Source: Xenorhabdus hominickii (GTDB taxonomy: Bacteria > Pseudomonadota > Gammaproteobacteria > Enterobacterales > Enterobacteriaceae). Taken from it: a DNA stretch of 64,000 nt. Under the pieces are notes generated by a model. The model did not search any database, was not told the origin of the DNA, and saw nothing but the letters and a program-made list of their open reading frames with translations. Position 1 is the stretch's first letter. The number at the start of each line of letters is the position of its first letter. The stretch is taken from assembly GCF_002632725.1 (NCBI RefSeq), contig NZ_NJAI01000002.1, positions 156,640 through 220,639 on the forward strand, in the 5' to 3' direction. Below, in pieces: positions 27,812-36,951 of this stretch. The translations under genes were made by a program, and so were the position numbers.

Positions 27812-28462
27812 TCATCTTTCAGCGATTAGTTTAAATCCCAAGATCTGACAGAATTTTTCCACCAGAACGGGTTGTACATCATCAATAGTTACCCCAGTAA
27901 CAAAATCACTGAGTTGGATCATTTGCATGCCCGCATAACCACATGGATTAATGCGTAAAAATGGTTGTAAGTCCATTGCAATATTTAGTGCCAGACCGTG
28001 GAAAGAACATCCTTTGCGGATACGCAGACCAAGGGAACATATTTTGTTGCCTGAAACATAAACTCCGGGAGCATCGGGACGAGCATATGCTTCCACACCA
28101 AAATGAGCCAAAGTTTCGACCACGGTATTTTCGATTGAAGTTACCAACTGACGAACCCCAATTTTTGACCGTTTCAAGTCAACTAAGACATACATGACCT
28201 GTTGTCCAGGGCCATGATAAGTGACTTGACCACCTCGATCCGATTGGATCACGGGGATATCACCAGCAGCAAGTACATGTTCGGCTTTACCCGCCTGACC
28301 TTGCGTAAATACTTTTTCATGTTGGACGAGCCAGATTTCATCAGGTGTTTCTGCTGTACGTTGCTCAGTGAACTGGTGCATGGCATCAGAAACTGGCTCG
28401 TAAGGCTGAATCCCTAACTGGCGTAAAATAACGGTGTTATGTTGCAATGGGAACTTCATCAT
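27812..28462 (-). CDS. lipB: Octanoyl-[ACP]:protein N-octanoyltransferase
   Basis: 216 residues. Family motifs: [23 protein letters not shown] near residue 75, [21 protein letters not shown] near residue 150 (catalytic Lys), and an INPCGYAGM motif with the catalytic Cys near residue 170. It transfers octanoate from ACP to lipoyl domains, for LipA to sulfurate. In E. coli ybeD is directly upstream; here a 4.5-kb segment has been inserted between them. Confidence 0.96.
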   Translation of the reverse strand: MMKFPLQHNTVILRQLGIQPYEPVSDAMHQFTEQRTAETPDEIWLVQHEKVFTQGQAGKAEHVLAAGDIPVIQSDRGGQVTYHGPGQQVMYVLVDLKRSKIGVRQLVTSIENTVVETLAHFGVEAYARPDAPGVYVSGNKICSLGLRIRKGCSFHGLALNIAMDLQPFLRINPCGYAGMQMIQLSDFVTGVTIDDVQPVLVEKFCQILGFKLIAER

Positions 28463-28629
28463 TCGTTAACAAAAAGTGCCCGTCAGTATAACGCTCTAAA
28501 ATGATTCCCACCAGTTTGAGAATGCCTTAAGGCGATAATATTGTTTATTAGACAAATATATTTCCATTTTGTATTAAGATAGTTATATATTTTGATGATT
28601 ACTCCTTTAATCTCTGTTTGAGCTAATAG

Positions 28630-30090
28630 ATGGTCAGAAAAAATCAACTCCTGATTGTTGGGCATCTTTGCAGTTTTTTGGTGCTTCTTTACAGTTTTTC
28701 AATGCTGCTACCCATTTTTGTGGCATTGTTTTATAAGGAAAAAAGCATTTTTGCTTTTTTTGATACCTTCATCATTGGGTTAGTTTCCGGAGGAATTGGT
28801 TGGTATTTTACTCGCAAAACTAAAGCGCAACCCAATACGCAAGATGGATTTCTTATCATTGTGCTTTTCTGGCTGCTGTTTTCGTTGCTCAGTGCCTTGC
28901 CTTTTGTGCTCGACAAGAGTCTGAATATTAATTTGGTGGATGCGATGTTTGAAGGCGTATCGGGCATCACGACGACTGGGGCAACGGTGTTGAATGATGT
29001 CTCTGTATTGCCTAAATCTGTCCTCTATTATCGTGCCCAGCTCAATTTCATTGGTGGATTGGGCGTCATCGTCCTTGCTGTAGCCATCCTGCCATTATTG
29101 GGCATTGGTGGTGCCAAACTTTATCAATCAGAAATGCCCGGCCCCTTTAAAGAAGAGCGACTGACTCCGCGCCTTGCCGATAGCGCCAAAAGTTTATGGG
29201 TCGTTTATTTGCTACTGGGTGGATTATGTTCAGCCAGTTTTTGGGGGGCCGGGATGTCGTGGTTTGATGCTATTTGTCATGGTATTTCAACGGTCTCATT
29301 GGGGGGATTTTCGACTCGTAATGAAAGTTTGGGTTATTATGACAGCTCCGCCATTGAGATGGTGGGCGGCATTTTTTCGATATTGTCGGCTGTCAACTTT
29401 ACACTCTACTTCATTGTCCTGACGCGCAGGAGCCTGAAACCGCTGTTAAAAAACGCTGAGCTTCAATTCTTCTTGTTGGTACTAACAGCGGTAATTTGCA
29501 TTATCTGGCTGGAATTATACCGTTCAGGGATGTATGGCGTGAAGGATGCTTTTGTTCATGGCTTTTTCATGACCAGCTCTATGATGACGGACAACGGACT
29601 CGCGACTTCTGATTATGCCCAATGGCCACCTCACACGATCTTAATGCTGCTGGCTGTCAGTTTTTTTGGGGGCTGTGTGGGATCGACGTGTGGCGGCATT
29701 AAGGCACTTCGCTTCATGATCTTGGCAAAACAGAGCTTCAGTGAAATTAACCAGCTTGTTCACCCTAATGCGATTTCAACCATTAAAATTGGTAAATCAG
29801 TGGTTCAGGAAAGAGTATTGCACTCTGTCTGGGGCTTCTTTTTCCTCTATGTTTTTGCCAGTTGTTTCTTTATCTGGGCGTTGAATTTGCTTGGTTATGA
29901 TTTGGTCACGTCATTTGCCACCGTTGCCGCGTGTATCAATAACATGGGGATCGGATATGGCGCTACGGCACAAGGTTTCGGTAATCTTGATGCTACGGCA
30001 AAATGGATGATGTGTGCCGCGATGTTATTGGGACGGTTGGAAATTTACCCAATACTGATTTTGTGCTCGAAAGCATTCTGGCGTTTTTGA
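28630..30090 (+). CDS. TrkH/TrkG-family potassium transporter
   Basis: 486 residues, multi-spanning. The four selectivity-filter loops are visible: SGITTTGAT, STVSLGGFST, SMMTDNGLAT and INNMGIGYGAT. TrkG/TrkH proteins import potassium together with the NAD-binding TrkA. It is not at the usual trkH locus and lies on plus between lipB and ybeD, so it is probably a second copy; whether the genome has another cannot be seen here. A promoter is likely in 28463-28629. Confidence 0.9.
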   Translation: MVRKNQLLIVGHLCSFLVLLYSFSMLLPIFVALFYKEKSIFAFFDTFIIGLVSGGIGWYFTRKTKAQPNTQDGFLIIVLFWLLFSLLSALPFVLDKSLNINLVDAMFEGVSGITTTGATVLNDVSVLPKSVLYYRAQLNFIGGLGVIVLAVAILPLLGIGGAKLYQSEMPGPFKEERLTPRLADSAKSLWVVYLLLGGLCSASFWGAGMSWFDAICHGISTVSLGGFSTRNESLGYYDSSAIEMVGGIFSILSAVNFTLYFIVLTRRSLKPLLKNAELQFFLLVLTAVICIIWLELYRSGMYGVKDAFVHGFFMTSSMMTDNGLATSDYAQWPPHTILMLLAVSFFGGCVGSTCGGIKALRFMILAKQSFSEINQLVHPNAISTIKIGKSVVQERVLHSVWGFFFLYVFASCFFIWALNLLGYDLVTSFATVAACINNMGIGYGATAQGFGNLDATAKWMMCAAMLLGRLEIYPILILCSKAFWRF

Positions 30091-30114
30091 CTGGGATTTG
30101 TTCCTAAGACATAA

Positions 30115-30146
30115 GCGCTGCATCTTGAAATCCATTCGGTATATAT
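30115..30146 (+). repeat. Copy of the dispersed intergenic repeat (one arm)
   Basis: GCGCTGCATCTTGAAATCCA followed by TTCGGTATATA fits the arm consensus (compare 21604, 34767, 59311). It lies just after the TrkH-family gene. Confidence 0.6.
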
Positions 30147-30319
30147 AGTTGGGGGGAGGGAAGTCATTTGTAGCGGAACAGATTATCCAATCTTGCATTT
30201 CTCGAATTAAGATATTAACAGAACACTATGCTGCAATATCAGTTTTTAAATGATTAATATTTGAATAACCAAGTTGTTCAGGTACTGTATTAGTATATTA
30301 ATCTTATTGAGAATAATTA

Positions 30320-30352
30320 TAGAAATGATAATCATTTAATTTATCATTTGTG
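30320..30352 (+). promoter_or_regulatory. Candidate Fur box
   Basis: AAATGATAATCATTT is a near-perfect Fur core (consensus GATAATGATAATCATTATC), followed by a second half-site-like TTATCATTTG. It lies about 75 bases before the 30419 gene, in the promoter position for that gene and the reductase after it. Confidence 0.8.
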
Positions 30353-30418
30353 GTGTTTTGTGTATTATGCCTATAACTAATTAATCATGTCCTTGTTTTT
30401 TGGTAACACAAAATCAAC

Positions 30419-30892
30419 ATGAGTCTGAAACGATATTACCTTTTTGCCTTGAGCCAATTTGTCCCAAACCAATCGGATAAAAATTGTTCGTTATCAGGTT
30501 TCGCGGTTGGACTACTGACATTGGGTTCTATGTTATTTCTGATAGGGACTCTACTTTGGGGCATCTTCATTGGTTGGCTGCCCGCTTCTGTTGGTTTGTT
30601 ACAATTTTGTCTGACTCCTCATCTACCTCTTTTCTTTGATAAACAGACTGTGATTATCAGCCATCATGTGGCAATCCTATTAAGTGTCTCGGCAATAGCG
30701 ACCCCCGGCTATCAACTTTTACTGAATGAGCCGCTTTTTACAGATAAAAGTGCGGGATTAATTTCTACCAACTATACGCTGGGATATGGATTAAGTGCAT
30801 TGGCCGTACCTGCCATCGCTGGCTTTTGCCGCTTTGCTTTTCGTCATCGCTGTGGGGTTATGGAATTTTCAGCGAAAGTTAATCGTCAATGA
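30419..30892 (+). CDS. Membrane protein of unknown function in a Fur-box operon
   Basis: 157 residues, not recognised. Hydrophobic segments lie at about residues 27-62, 85-105 and 118-140, suggesting three or four membrane spans, with a basic C-terminal tail (FRFAFRHRCG). The stop overlaps an ATGATAA at 30889, and the reductase start at 30919 follows closely, so the two genes are probably one transcript. The Fur box upstream and the partner suggest a role in iron-siderophore handling. That role is inference. No clear ribosome site precedes the first ATG. Confidence 0.6.
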   Translation: MSLKRYYLFALSQFVPNQSDKNCSLSGFAVGLLTLGSMLFLIGTLLWGIFIGWLPASVGLLQFCLTPHLPLFFDKQTVIISHHVAILLSVSAIATPGYQLLLNEPLFTDKSAGLISTNYTLGYGLSALAVPAIAGFCRFAFRHRCGVMEFSAKVNRQ

Positions 30893-30918
30893 TAAATAAC
30901 TTCTTGGGAGAAGTTTCT

Positions 30919-31833
30919 ATGTCTTCAGTTTACGGCGTTTTTGATTTGTCTCTAAAAGAACGGATTATGATATCACCCTCGATATTACGTTGCGTCTTCA
31001 ACGGGCCAGAAGTACATCAAATGCAGAGATATGCCCCGGATCAACGTATCAAATTACTCTTACCGCTCGCGAATAGTATCGAACTAAAGTTAAATAGCGA
31101 AGGGGATTGGTATCGTGATTATATGGCTATCCCTAAAGAACAGCGCCCGCTGATGAGAACTTATACGATCAGAGCCTTGCGTGTTGAACAGCAGGAAATG
31201 GACGTGGAATTTGTTCTGCATGGTAAAAATAGCCCTGTATCAAATTGGTTATCGCAGGCTAAAGTGGGAGATCCATTGCAAGTGATTGCGCCAAAAGGGG
31301 AGCATCAAGATTGCTTTGATGGATGTGAATGGAAGCCTTCTCCACAAGTATGTCACTCTCTTTTGATTGCCGATGAAGCTGCCTTACCGGCAGCGTTAGG
31401 CATTCTCGAACAGTTGGCGCAATATGATGATCCGCCTTATGTACAGGCTTTCTTCGAAGTGCCGATAGTGGAGGATTGTATCAATGTGGAACATTTCACT
31501 TTTGCTGATATTTTCTGGCTCCCTAGAGATGAGGGAGATAAACATGCATATGGTGAACGATTGGTAGAGGCTGTACGTCAGTATGCTACGATCCCTGATT
31601 CAGCGACGACTCAGATGCAATCTCTGGTTGAAGAGGTTTCTCCTGAAGAAAGATTATGGGAGAGGGCAAATAACGAAAATAGCGCACAGAGTTTTTACGC
31701 ATGGGTAGCGGCAGAATCATCTACGGTAAAAAAACTACGCCATTATCTGACCCTTGAACGGTATTTGGATCGCACTACAGTTAATTTCATGGCGTATTGG
31801 TCTAAATCGTCATCCAGAGGTAATCAAGCTTGA
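30919..31833 (+). CDS. Siderophore-interacting protein, NAD(P)H-dependent ferric-siderophore reductase (ViuB/YqjH family)
   Basis: 304 residues from the ATG at 30919, which has a strong GGGAGAAG ribosome site. FAD-binding barrel with the flavin motif RTYTIRAL near residue 85 and the NAD(P)-binding half ending in YAWVAAESSTVKKLRHYL and NFMAYWSK. The family reduces ferric siderophores in the cytoplasm, releasing ferrous iron. It follows the membrane protein and precedes a dead fhuC, so a larger iron-uptake operon probably once stood here. Confidence 0.9.
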   Translation: MSSVYGVFDLSLKERIMISPSILRCVFNGPEVHQMQRYAPDQRIKLLLPLANSIELKLNSEGDWYRDYMAIPKEQRPLMRTYTIRALRVEQQEMDVEFVLHGKNSPVSNWLSQAKVGDPLQVIAPKGEHQDCFDGCEWKPSPQVCHSLLIADEAALPAALGILEQLAQYDDPPYVQAFFEVPIVEDCINVEHFTFADIFWLPRDEGDKHAYGERLVEAVRQYATIPDSATTQMQSLVEEVSPEERLWERANNENSAQSFYAWVAAESSTVKKLRHYLTLERYLDRTTVNFMAYWSKSSSRGNQA

Positions 31834-31837
31834 TTGA

Positions 31838-32110
31838 GAGCATTTCATCACCTGTTTCCACTTTCAGCTTGCAACAAATTAGCTTTGCTGTGCTAGGTAA
31901 GCGATTACTCAATAATTTTTCATTGACGTTTACCTCAAGCCTAGTCGTTGGGTTAATTGGTCACATGGTTCTGGAAAATTGGCATTGTTGAAAATGCTGG
32001 GACGCCATCAATTACCCAACCAAGGAACCATCCGATTCTGAACTAATGGCAAATCGGTTGGTTGGTAGTTTATCTGGTGGTGAACGTCAACGCACATGAT
32101 TGGTTGTACC
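31838..32110 (+). pseudogene. fhuC-like ferric-hydroxamate ATPase remnant
   Basis: One frame reads FAVLGKRLLNNFSLTFTSS and then VVGLIGH, and the next frame GSGKLALLKMLGRHQLPNQG, as in FhuC (GLIGHNGSGKSTLLKMLGRHQ region): one base was lost at the Walker A. A large internal deletion then joins it to the ABC signature region ANRLVGSLSGGERQRT, where a Trp codon has become TGA. The protein cannot be functional. It begins right after the reductase stop codon. Confidence 0.8.
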
Positions 32111-32222
32111 TTATTTTAGTGCTGCTACGACGACAGGTAAGATAGAACGGAGAATCCCCTGTAACTGTAGGATCTTGAGGCTCTTATATTATCAATAATT
32201 CCCATACCGATCAGTATTTATA

Positions 32223-32252
32223 TAGTTACATAGCAAATAGTTATATAGCAAA
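32223..32252 (+). repeat. Two tandem 15-bp copies
   Basis: TAGTTACATAGCAAA is followed directly by TAGTTATATAGCAAA (one base differs). They lie just upstream of the tetR-like pseudogene, so they might be remains of an operator. Confidence 0.6.
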
Positions 32253-32262
32253 GGCGCTTAAA

Positions 32263-32862
32263 ATGGCACAGATGGGGCGTCCCCGTACTTTTGATCGTGA
32301 CGAAACTATTCGGTAGGCGATATACCTGTTTTGGGATCTCGGTTACGAATCTACATCATTGGCATTACTTAAGGCGGGTATTGGTGGTGGCATCAATGCC
32401 CCCAGTTTCCATGCGGCATTTGGTTCTAAGGAAAATTTGTTTAAGGAAGTGATTGAACATTATGTTGTGACATATGGTCAGGTTATAGCTTGTTTATGGG
32501 ATGAAAGTTTATCATCGCGAGAGGCAGTTGAGCTCGCTTTACGCCGTTCGGCTAATGGGTATCCAAAGGAATGTATACTGGTATTATCAGCAAGCACTTG
32601 TGCTCCCGAACATAAACATGTGCAAAAAATGTTGGCGGAACAACGTGCAAGAACACTTGAGGGGTTCATAGCATCTATTCAACGGGCTGTAGAATGTGCC
32701 GAATTTCCTGCTGATGCAAATGTATGGGCCTTTGCAGTAAGTTTTCACAGCTTTCTGCTTGGGTTATCAAATTTAGAGAGGGATGGAATACTTGGGAATG
32801 AACTGGATATCGCGGTTACTGAAATGATGGGTAACTGGGATATACGTGGTGCTTTGGTGTAG
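32263..32862 (+). pseudogene. TetR-family regulator with an amber codon
   Basis: About 199 codons from ATG 32263. The start GRPRTFDRDETIR is followed by TAG at 32314-32316, where relatives have Gln (RQAxxLFW), then the frame continues as AIYLFWDLGYESTSLALL and the full ligand-binding domain to 32862. A CAG to TAG change explains the stop. Restarting downstream would lose most of the helix-turn-helix. It lies between the fhuC remnant and ybeD. Confidence 0.8.
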
Positions 32863-32923
32863 TGTTTTTGTGTAGTGCTTTGGTTAAGTCGTAGATATCC
32901 AACTAACCTTCATCCAAAAGAAA

Positions 32924-32949
32924 ACGCTGACTAAAAAATCAGCGTCTTG
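32924..32949 (-). terminator. Terminator downstream of ybeD
   Basis: ACGCTGA / TCAGCGT stem with an 8-base A-rich loop; on the minus strand it is followed by T-rich sequence. Confidence 0.75.
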
Positions 32950-32967
32950 TCATATTACAGCACTGCA

Positions 32968-33231
32968 TTACAGAACAACGCGTACCAGTTCCAAAGCACC
33001 TAATTCTTCATACAGTGTTTCAACTTGCTCAATATGAGTAGCGTTGATGGTAATGGAAACAGAGTGGTAATTGCCTTTGCTGCTTGGTTTTACGACTGGG
33101 GAGTAATCGCCCGGAGCATGGCGCTGAACCACTTCAATCACGTGGTCCACCAGCTCAGGTTGAGCTAAACCCATCACTTTGTAGGTGAATGAGCAGGGGA
33201 ACTCAAGCAGTTCATTTAATTTTGTTTTCAT
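32968..33231 (-). CDS. ybeD: DUF493/UPF0250 family protein YbeD
   Basis: 87 residues starting at [11 protein letters not shown]; the two extra codons upstream are not conserved. Nearly identical to E. coli YbeD ([20 protein letters not shown]). An ACT-like small fold; the function is unsettled, with suggested roles linked to lipoate or amino-acid metabolism through its place between dacA and lipB. Here it still follows dacA but has been separated from lipB. Confidence 0.95.
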   Translation of the reverse strand: MKTKLNELLEFPCSFTYKVMGLAQPELVDHVIEVVQRHAPGDYSPVVKPSSKGNYHSVSITINATHIEQVETLYEELGALELVRVVL

Positions 33232-33251
33232 GGGCACTCCTAAATATATTT

Positions 33252-33282
33252 GCCACGGCAGAATAGTGAATTTCTGCCGTGG
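33252..33282 (-). terminator. Strong hairpin between dacA and ybeD
   Basis: Perfect 12-bp stem GCCACGGCAGAA / TTCTGCCGTGGC with a 7-base loop, followed on the minus strand by AAATATATTT. It probably ends or thins dacA transcripts. Confidence 0.75.
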
Positions 33283-33343
33283 CGTGAAAATTTTCTAACA
33301 ATTATTGAATTAATATAAGGCTAAATATCTAGCTTTCAAGAGA

Positions 33344-34552
33344 TCAACCAAACCAGTGGTGGAACATCAGTCGGATATAATCGATCATGCGGCTGAAGAA
33401 GCCTCCTTCTTTCACTTCTTGCATCACAACTAATGGGCGTTGTTCAATAGTTTTACCATCAAGCTGGAAATTAATGGTTCCAACAACTTGATTCTTGGCG
33501 AGCGGCGCATGCAGTTCGGTATTGTCTAATACATAGCTAGCTTTCAGATCTTTCAGACGGCCACGAGGGATTGTTAGGTACACATCTTTATCAACGCCTA
33601 ATTGGACTTTATCTGTGTCACCAAACCAAACGGGTTCTGAAGCAAATTCTTTGCCGACTTGCATTGGTGAAACCGTTTCGAAGAAGCGGAAGCCCCAAGT
33701 CAGTAATTTTTTGCTATCAGTTTCACGTCCTTTGAAAGTTGGGCTACCCATCACAGCAGAAATCAGGCGCATATTGCCTTCGGTCGCAGATGCAACAAGG
33801 TTATAACCGGCACCACTGGTATGGCCTGTTTTAATACCATCGACGTTCAGACTTTTATCCCACAACAAACCATTGCGGTTAGGTTGACGTATATTGTTGT
33901 AAGTAAAATCCTTCTCTTGATAAATTGCGTACTCATCGGGTACATCGCGGATGAGAGCCTGGCCAATCAGGGCCATATCATGGGCAGAGCTGTATTGGTC
34001 GTTAGCATCCAGACCGTGGACGGTTTGAAAATGTGTATTTTGCAGTCCCAAACTTTGCACGTATTTATTCATCAAGTTGACGAAGGCATCTTGGCTGCCT
34101 GCAACGTAATCGGCCATTGCAACACAGGCATCATTGCCGGATTGCAGGTTGATACCACGGGATAGCATAGCAACAGAAACTTGGTCACCGGGTTTTAAAA
34201 ACATTAAAGAGGAACCTTTAAATACCGGATTACCTGTTGCCCAAGCATCTTTACCTACGGTAACAGTGTCATTAGGGCCGATTTTTCCTGATTTGATGGC
34301 CTGACCAATCACGTAGCTGGTCATCATTTTGGTCAAACTGGCCGGATCGCGGCGAACATCCGCATTTTTTTCAGCCAATATCTTTCCTGAGTTGTAATCA
34401 ATCAGAATATAGGCTTCTGAATCTAGTTCAGGAACACTGGGGATCATGCTCTTAAAATTATCATCCGCATTGGCGAACGTAGAAACGCCGGCAGCCAGAG
34501 CGATGCCCAAGGTGGCACTTTTAATAAAATGGGAGGTAACTATATATTTCAT
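33344..34552 (-). CDS. dacA: D-alanyl-D-alanine carboxypeptidase PBP5
   Basis: 402 residues. Signal peptide ends near STFANA. Catalytic motifs of the S11 family: SLTK (nucleophile Ser, near residue 70), SGND (near residue 138) and KTGHTSG (near residue 240). A C-terminal beta domain and an amphipathic membrane-anchoring helix ([18 protein letters not shown]) complete it. It trims the terminal D-Ala of peptidoglycan stem peptides in the periplasm. It is followed by ybeD and preceded by rlpA, as in E. coli. Confidence 0.97.
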   Translation of the reverse strand: MKYIVTSHFIKSATLGIALAAGVSTFANADDNFKSMIPSVPELDSEAYILIDYNSGKILAEKNADVRRDPASLTKMMTSYVIGQAIKSGKIGPNDTVTVGKDAWATGNPVFKGSSLMFLKPGDQVSVAMLSRGINLQSGNDACVAMADYVAGSQDAFVNLMNKYVQSLGLQNTHFQTVHGLDANDQYSSAHDMALIGQALIRDVPDEYAIYQEKDFTYNNIRQPNRNGLLWDKSLNVDGIKTGHTSGAGYNLVASATEGNMRLISAVMGSPTFKGRETDSKKLLTWGFRFFETVSPMQVGKEFASEPVWFGDTDKVQLGVDKDVYLTIPRGRLKDLKASYVLDNTELHAPLAKNQVVGTINFQLDGKTIEQRPLVVMQEVKEGGFFSRMIDYIRLMFHHWFG

Positions 34553-34766
34553 GATTGATTAGGTAACATCCGTGAGAGAAGAATTAATAATAAACCACAT
34601 AATAACAAATGAAAAAAAAGCTGACATTAAACAAAATTGAGCGATTGGCAGGTTTACACTTTTTTACCCGATTTTTTTCCTAAGGTTTTTATTTTCCTGC
34701 TGATAGGAATGTGATAATCCAACATCATCACCTGCGTTGATATTGGATTATCTCTATTGGATATAT

Positions 34767-34795
34767 ACCCGTTGTTTTGAGATCCATTGGGTATA
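34767..34795 (+). repeat. Copy of the dispersed intergenic repeat (one arm)
   Basis: ACCCGTTGTTTTGAGATCCA followed by TTGGGTATA resembles the consensus arm (CAACTTGAAATC..GGGTATA). It ends six bases from the rlpA stop codon. Confidence 0.5.
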
Positions 34796-34800
34796 GCAGA

Positions 34801-35814
34801 TCAGGGCGCAACAATAAAAGAAGATTGATGCATCTGGTCAGTTAATTTATTTTGTAGTTCTACGGCTTCTTGACGACTGCTGAATGGGCCTAATTGGACA
34901 CGATAGATATTGCCAAATTGTATGATACGGCCTTGTACGTTAAAACGTTGGCTTAACGATTGTTGCCATTCTTTGGCTTTTTGTTCAATGCTGACAGCAC
35001 CTACCTGTACTATGTAGCTACCTACTGCTCCTGTTGATATTGGTGCTGATCCATTAGAGGAAACGGTTGAAGTCGTTACTGATTCAGATTGTGGCTGTGC
35101 TGGGGCTGTTGGCATTTCCACAGTAGGTGGAATAGCTGATGGATTTTCTATATCCTCCGCATTGGCAGACAAATTTTGTTCGGCAGAGTGTCCTGTCATA
35201 GTCGACGGTGTATTTAATGATTGCGATACGATATTAGGCCTGTCAGGTAATGCAAAGCTTTGTTTGACGAACGTAGCCCCTTCTGTTCCCACCCCGGAAA
35301 GTGAGCCATCAGGTGCAACCTGAATACCCTCCAGTTTCACTTTACTTTGTGGCATTAAATTCAGACGCTCAGCAGCCGAACGTGATAATTCAATGATCTT
35401 TTCAGGCTTATTGTAAGGGCCTCTATCATTGATCCTGACAATCATCATGCGTCCATTGCTTAAATTGGTTACACGCAGATAACTTGGAATAGGCAAGGTC
35501 GGGTGAGCAGCCGTTAAAGTATAAGGGCTAGCTCGTTCACCAATTGCTGTTACTTTTCCATTGGCTTCTTCACCGAACCAGCTAGCATAGCCTGTTTGAG
35601 TGAAATTGGCCGGATCTTGCACGATGTGATACGTTTGCCCATTCTGCTGATAATCCTGATTAGCACTTGGATGATAAGGCTCATACAGAGGTTCTGCCCC
35701 TAAAACTTCACGAGTTGGTACAGGGGGAACAGAAGATCCCCGATCATTGCCTGTTGGTGTACAGCCTGCTATCAGAGCCGCTACGATGCCAAATATAAGC
35801 CATTGTTGACGCAT
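34801..35814 (-). CDS. rlpA: Septal-ring lytic transglycosylase lipoprotein RlpA
   Basis: 337 residues. Lipobox ALIAGC near residue 18. A double-psi beta-barrel domain (~75-165; GYASWFGEEANGK, IVRINDRGPYNKPEKIIELSRSAA) cuts naked glycan strands in the family, followed by a Pro/Ser/Thr-rich linker and a C-terminal SPOR domain (~260-335; GSYIVQVGAVS...VQLGPFSSRQEAV) that targets denuded septal peptidoglycan. Lies between mrdB and dacA, as in E. coli. Confidence 0.95.
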   Translation of the reverse strand: MRQQWLIFGIVAALIAGCTPTGNDRGSSVPPVPTREVLGAEPLYEPYHPSANQDYQQNGQTYHIVQDPANFTQTGYASWFGEEANGKVTAIGERASPYTLTAAHPTLPIPSYLRVTNLSNGRMMIVRINDRGPYNKPEKIIELSRSAAERLNLMPQSKVKLEGIQVAPDGSLSGVGTEGATFVKQSFALPDRPNIVSQSLNTPSTMTGHSAEQNLSANAEDIENPSAIPPTVEMPTAPAQPQSESVTTSTVSSNGSAPISTGAVGSYIVQVGAVSIEQKAKEWQQSLSQRFNVQGRIIQFGNIYRVQLGPFSSRQEAVELQNKLTDQMHQSSFIVAP

Positions 35815-35826
35815 GAAACTTTTTCC

Positions 35827-36951
35827 TCATAAACTTTTGGACAATAACTTACGATGCGTATGTATCGACATGATGATGCCGAACCCCGCCATTAAGACAA
35901 TCAATGCTGAACCCCCATAGCTAACCATTGGCAGGGGAACACCAACTACCGGCAAGATACCGCTTACCATGCCGATATTGACGAAAACGTAGACAAATAA
36001 AATCAGTATCAGCCCCCCGGTCATGACTCGGCCAAAGGTATTCTGTGCTTTGGCAGCAATAACTAAACCGCGCAGAATAATCAGCAAATAAAGCCCCAGC
36101 AAAACGAGAACGCCTATCAGACCAAGCTCTTCCGATAGCACGGCAAAAATGAAGTCAGTATGCCGTTCGGGCAGGAATTCTAACTGCGATTGTGTGCCTT
36201 GTAGCCAACCTTTTCCGAATAACCCACCGGAGCCAATTGCAATTTTGGACTGGATAATATGGTAGCCTTTACCCAGTGGATCACTTTCTGGATCCAGCAG
36301 CATCATAACGCGGGCTTGCTGATAGTCATGCATCAGGAAAAACCACAATATCGGGAGGAAGCAGGCAACCAATAAAACAGCAACGCCGATTAACTTCCAA
36401 TTCATTCCCGTCAAAAACAAAATGAATAACCCAGAAGCAGCAATCAGAATGGATGTTCCCAAATCAGGCTGTGCCGCTACAAGCAAGGTAGGAACAAAAA
36501 TCAAAACGAGTGCTATGCCAGTGTTTTTCAGTGAAGGAGGACAGAGATCACGGTTCATAAAACGGGCCACCATCAAAGGAACAGCGATTTTGGCAATTTC
36601 TGAAGGCTGAAAACGTACAATGCCGAGGTCTAGCCAGCGCTGTGCCCCCTTACTGATTTGACCAAAAACATCAACCAGAACCAGTAATATAACACACCCA
36701 ATATAGAGGTAGGGGGCCCAATTCTCGTATAGACGTGGTGGTATTTGGGCTAAAACAATCATGACTACCAACCCGATAATGACCTGTCCGACTTTACGTT
36801 CCATCATATCGATGTCTTGTCCGCTGGCACTCCACATAATAAAAAGACTGTAGACCAGTAATACCAAGATGCACAGCAGCAATGGAATATCTATATGTAC
36901 TCGGGTCCAGAAAGGAACCTTGTTTTGAGAATCAGTCATGGCGTTACTCAA
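35827..36951 (-). CDS. mrdB: Peptidoglycan glycosyltransferase RodA
   Basis: 374 residues, ten membrane segments, SEDS family. Conserved features include [46 protein letters not shown] and [14 protein letters not shown]. It polymerises lipid II during side-wall elongation together with PBP2. Its ATG overlaps the mrdA stop by four bases (ATGA), so translation is coupled. A later Met (MTDSQNK) is an alternative start. Confidence 0.97.
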   Translation of the reverse strand: MSNAMTDSQNKVPFWTRVHIDIPLLLCILVLLVYSLFIMWSASGQDIDMMERKVGQVIIGLVVMIVLAQIPPRLYENWAPYLYIGCVILLVLVDVFGQISKGAQRWLDLGIVRFQPSEIAKIAVPLMVARFMNRDLCPPSLKNTGIALVLIFVPTLLVAAQPDLGTSILIAASGLFILFLTGMNWKLIGVAVLLVACFLPILWFFLMHDYQQARVMMLLDPESDPLGKGYHIIQSKIAIGSGGLFGKGWLQGTQSQLEFLPERHTDFIFAVLSEELGLIGVLVLLGLYLLIILRGLVIAAKAQNTFGRVMTGGLILILFVYVFVNIGMVSGILPVVGVPLPMVSYGGSALIVLMAGFGIIMSIHTHRKLLSKSL

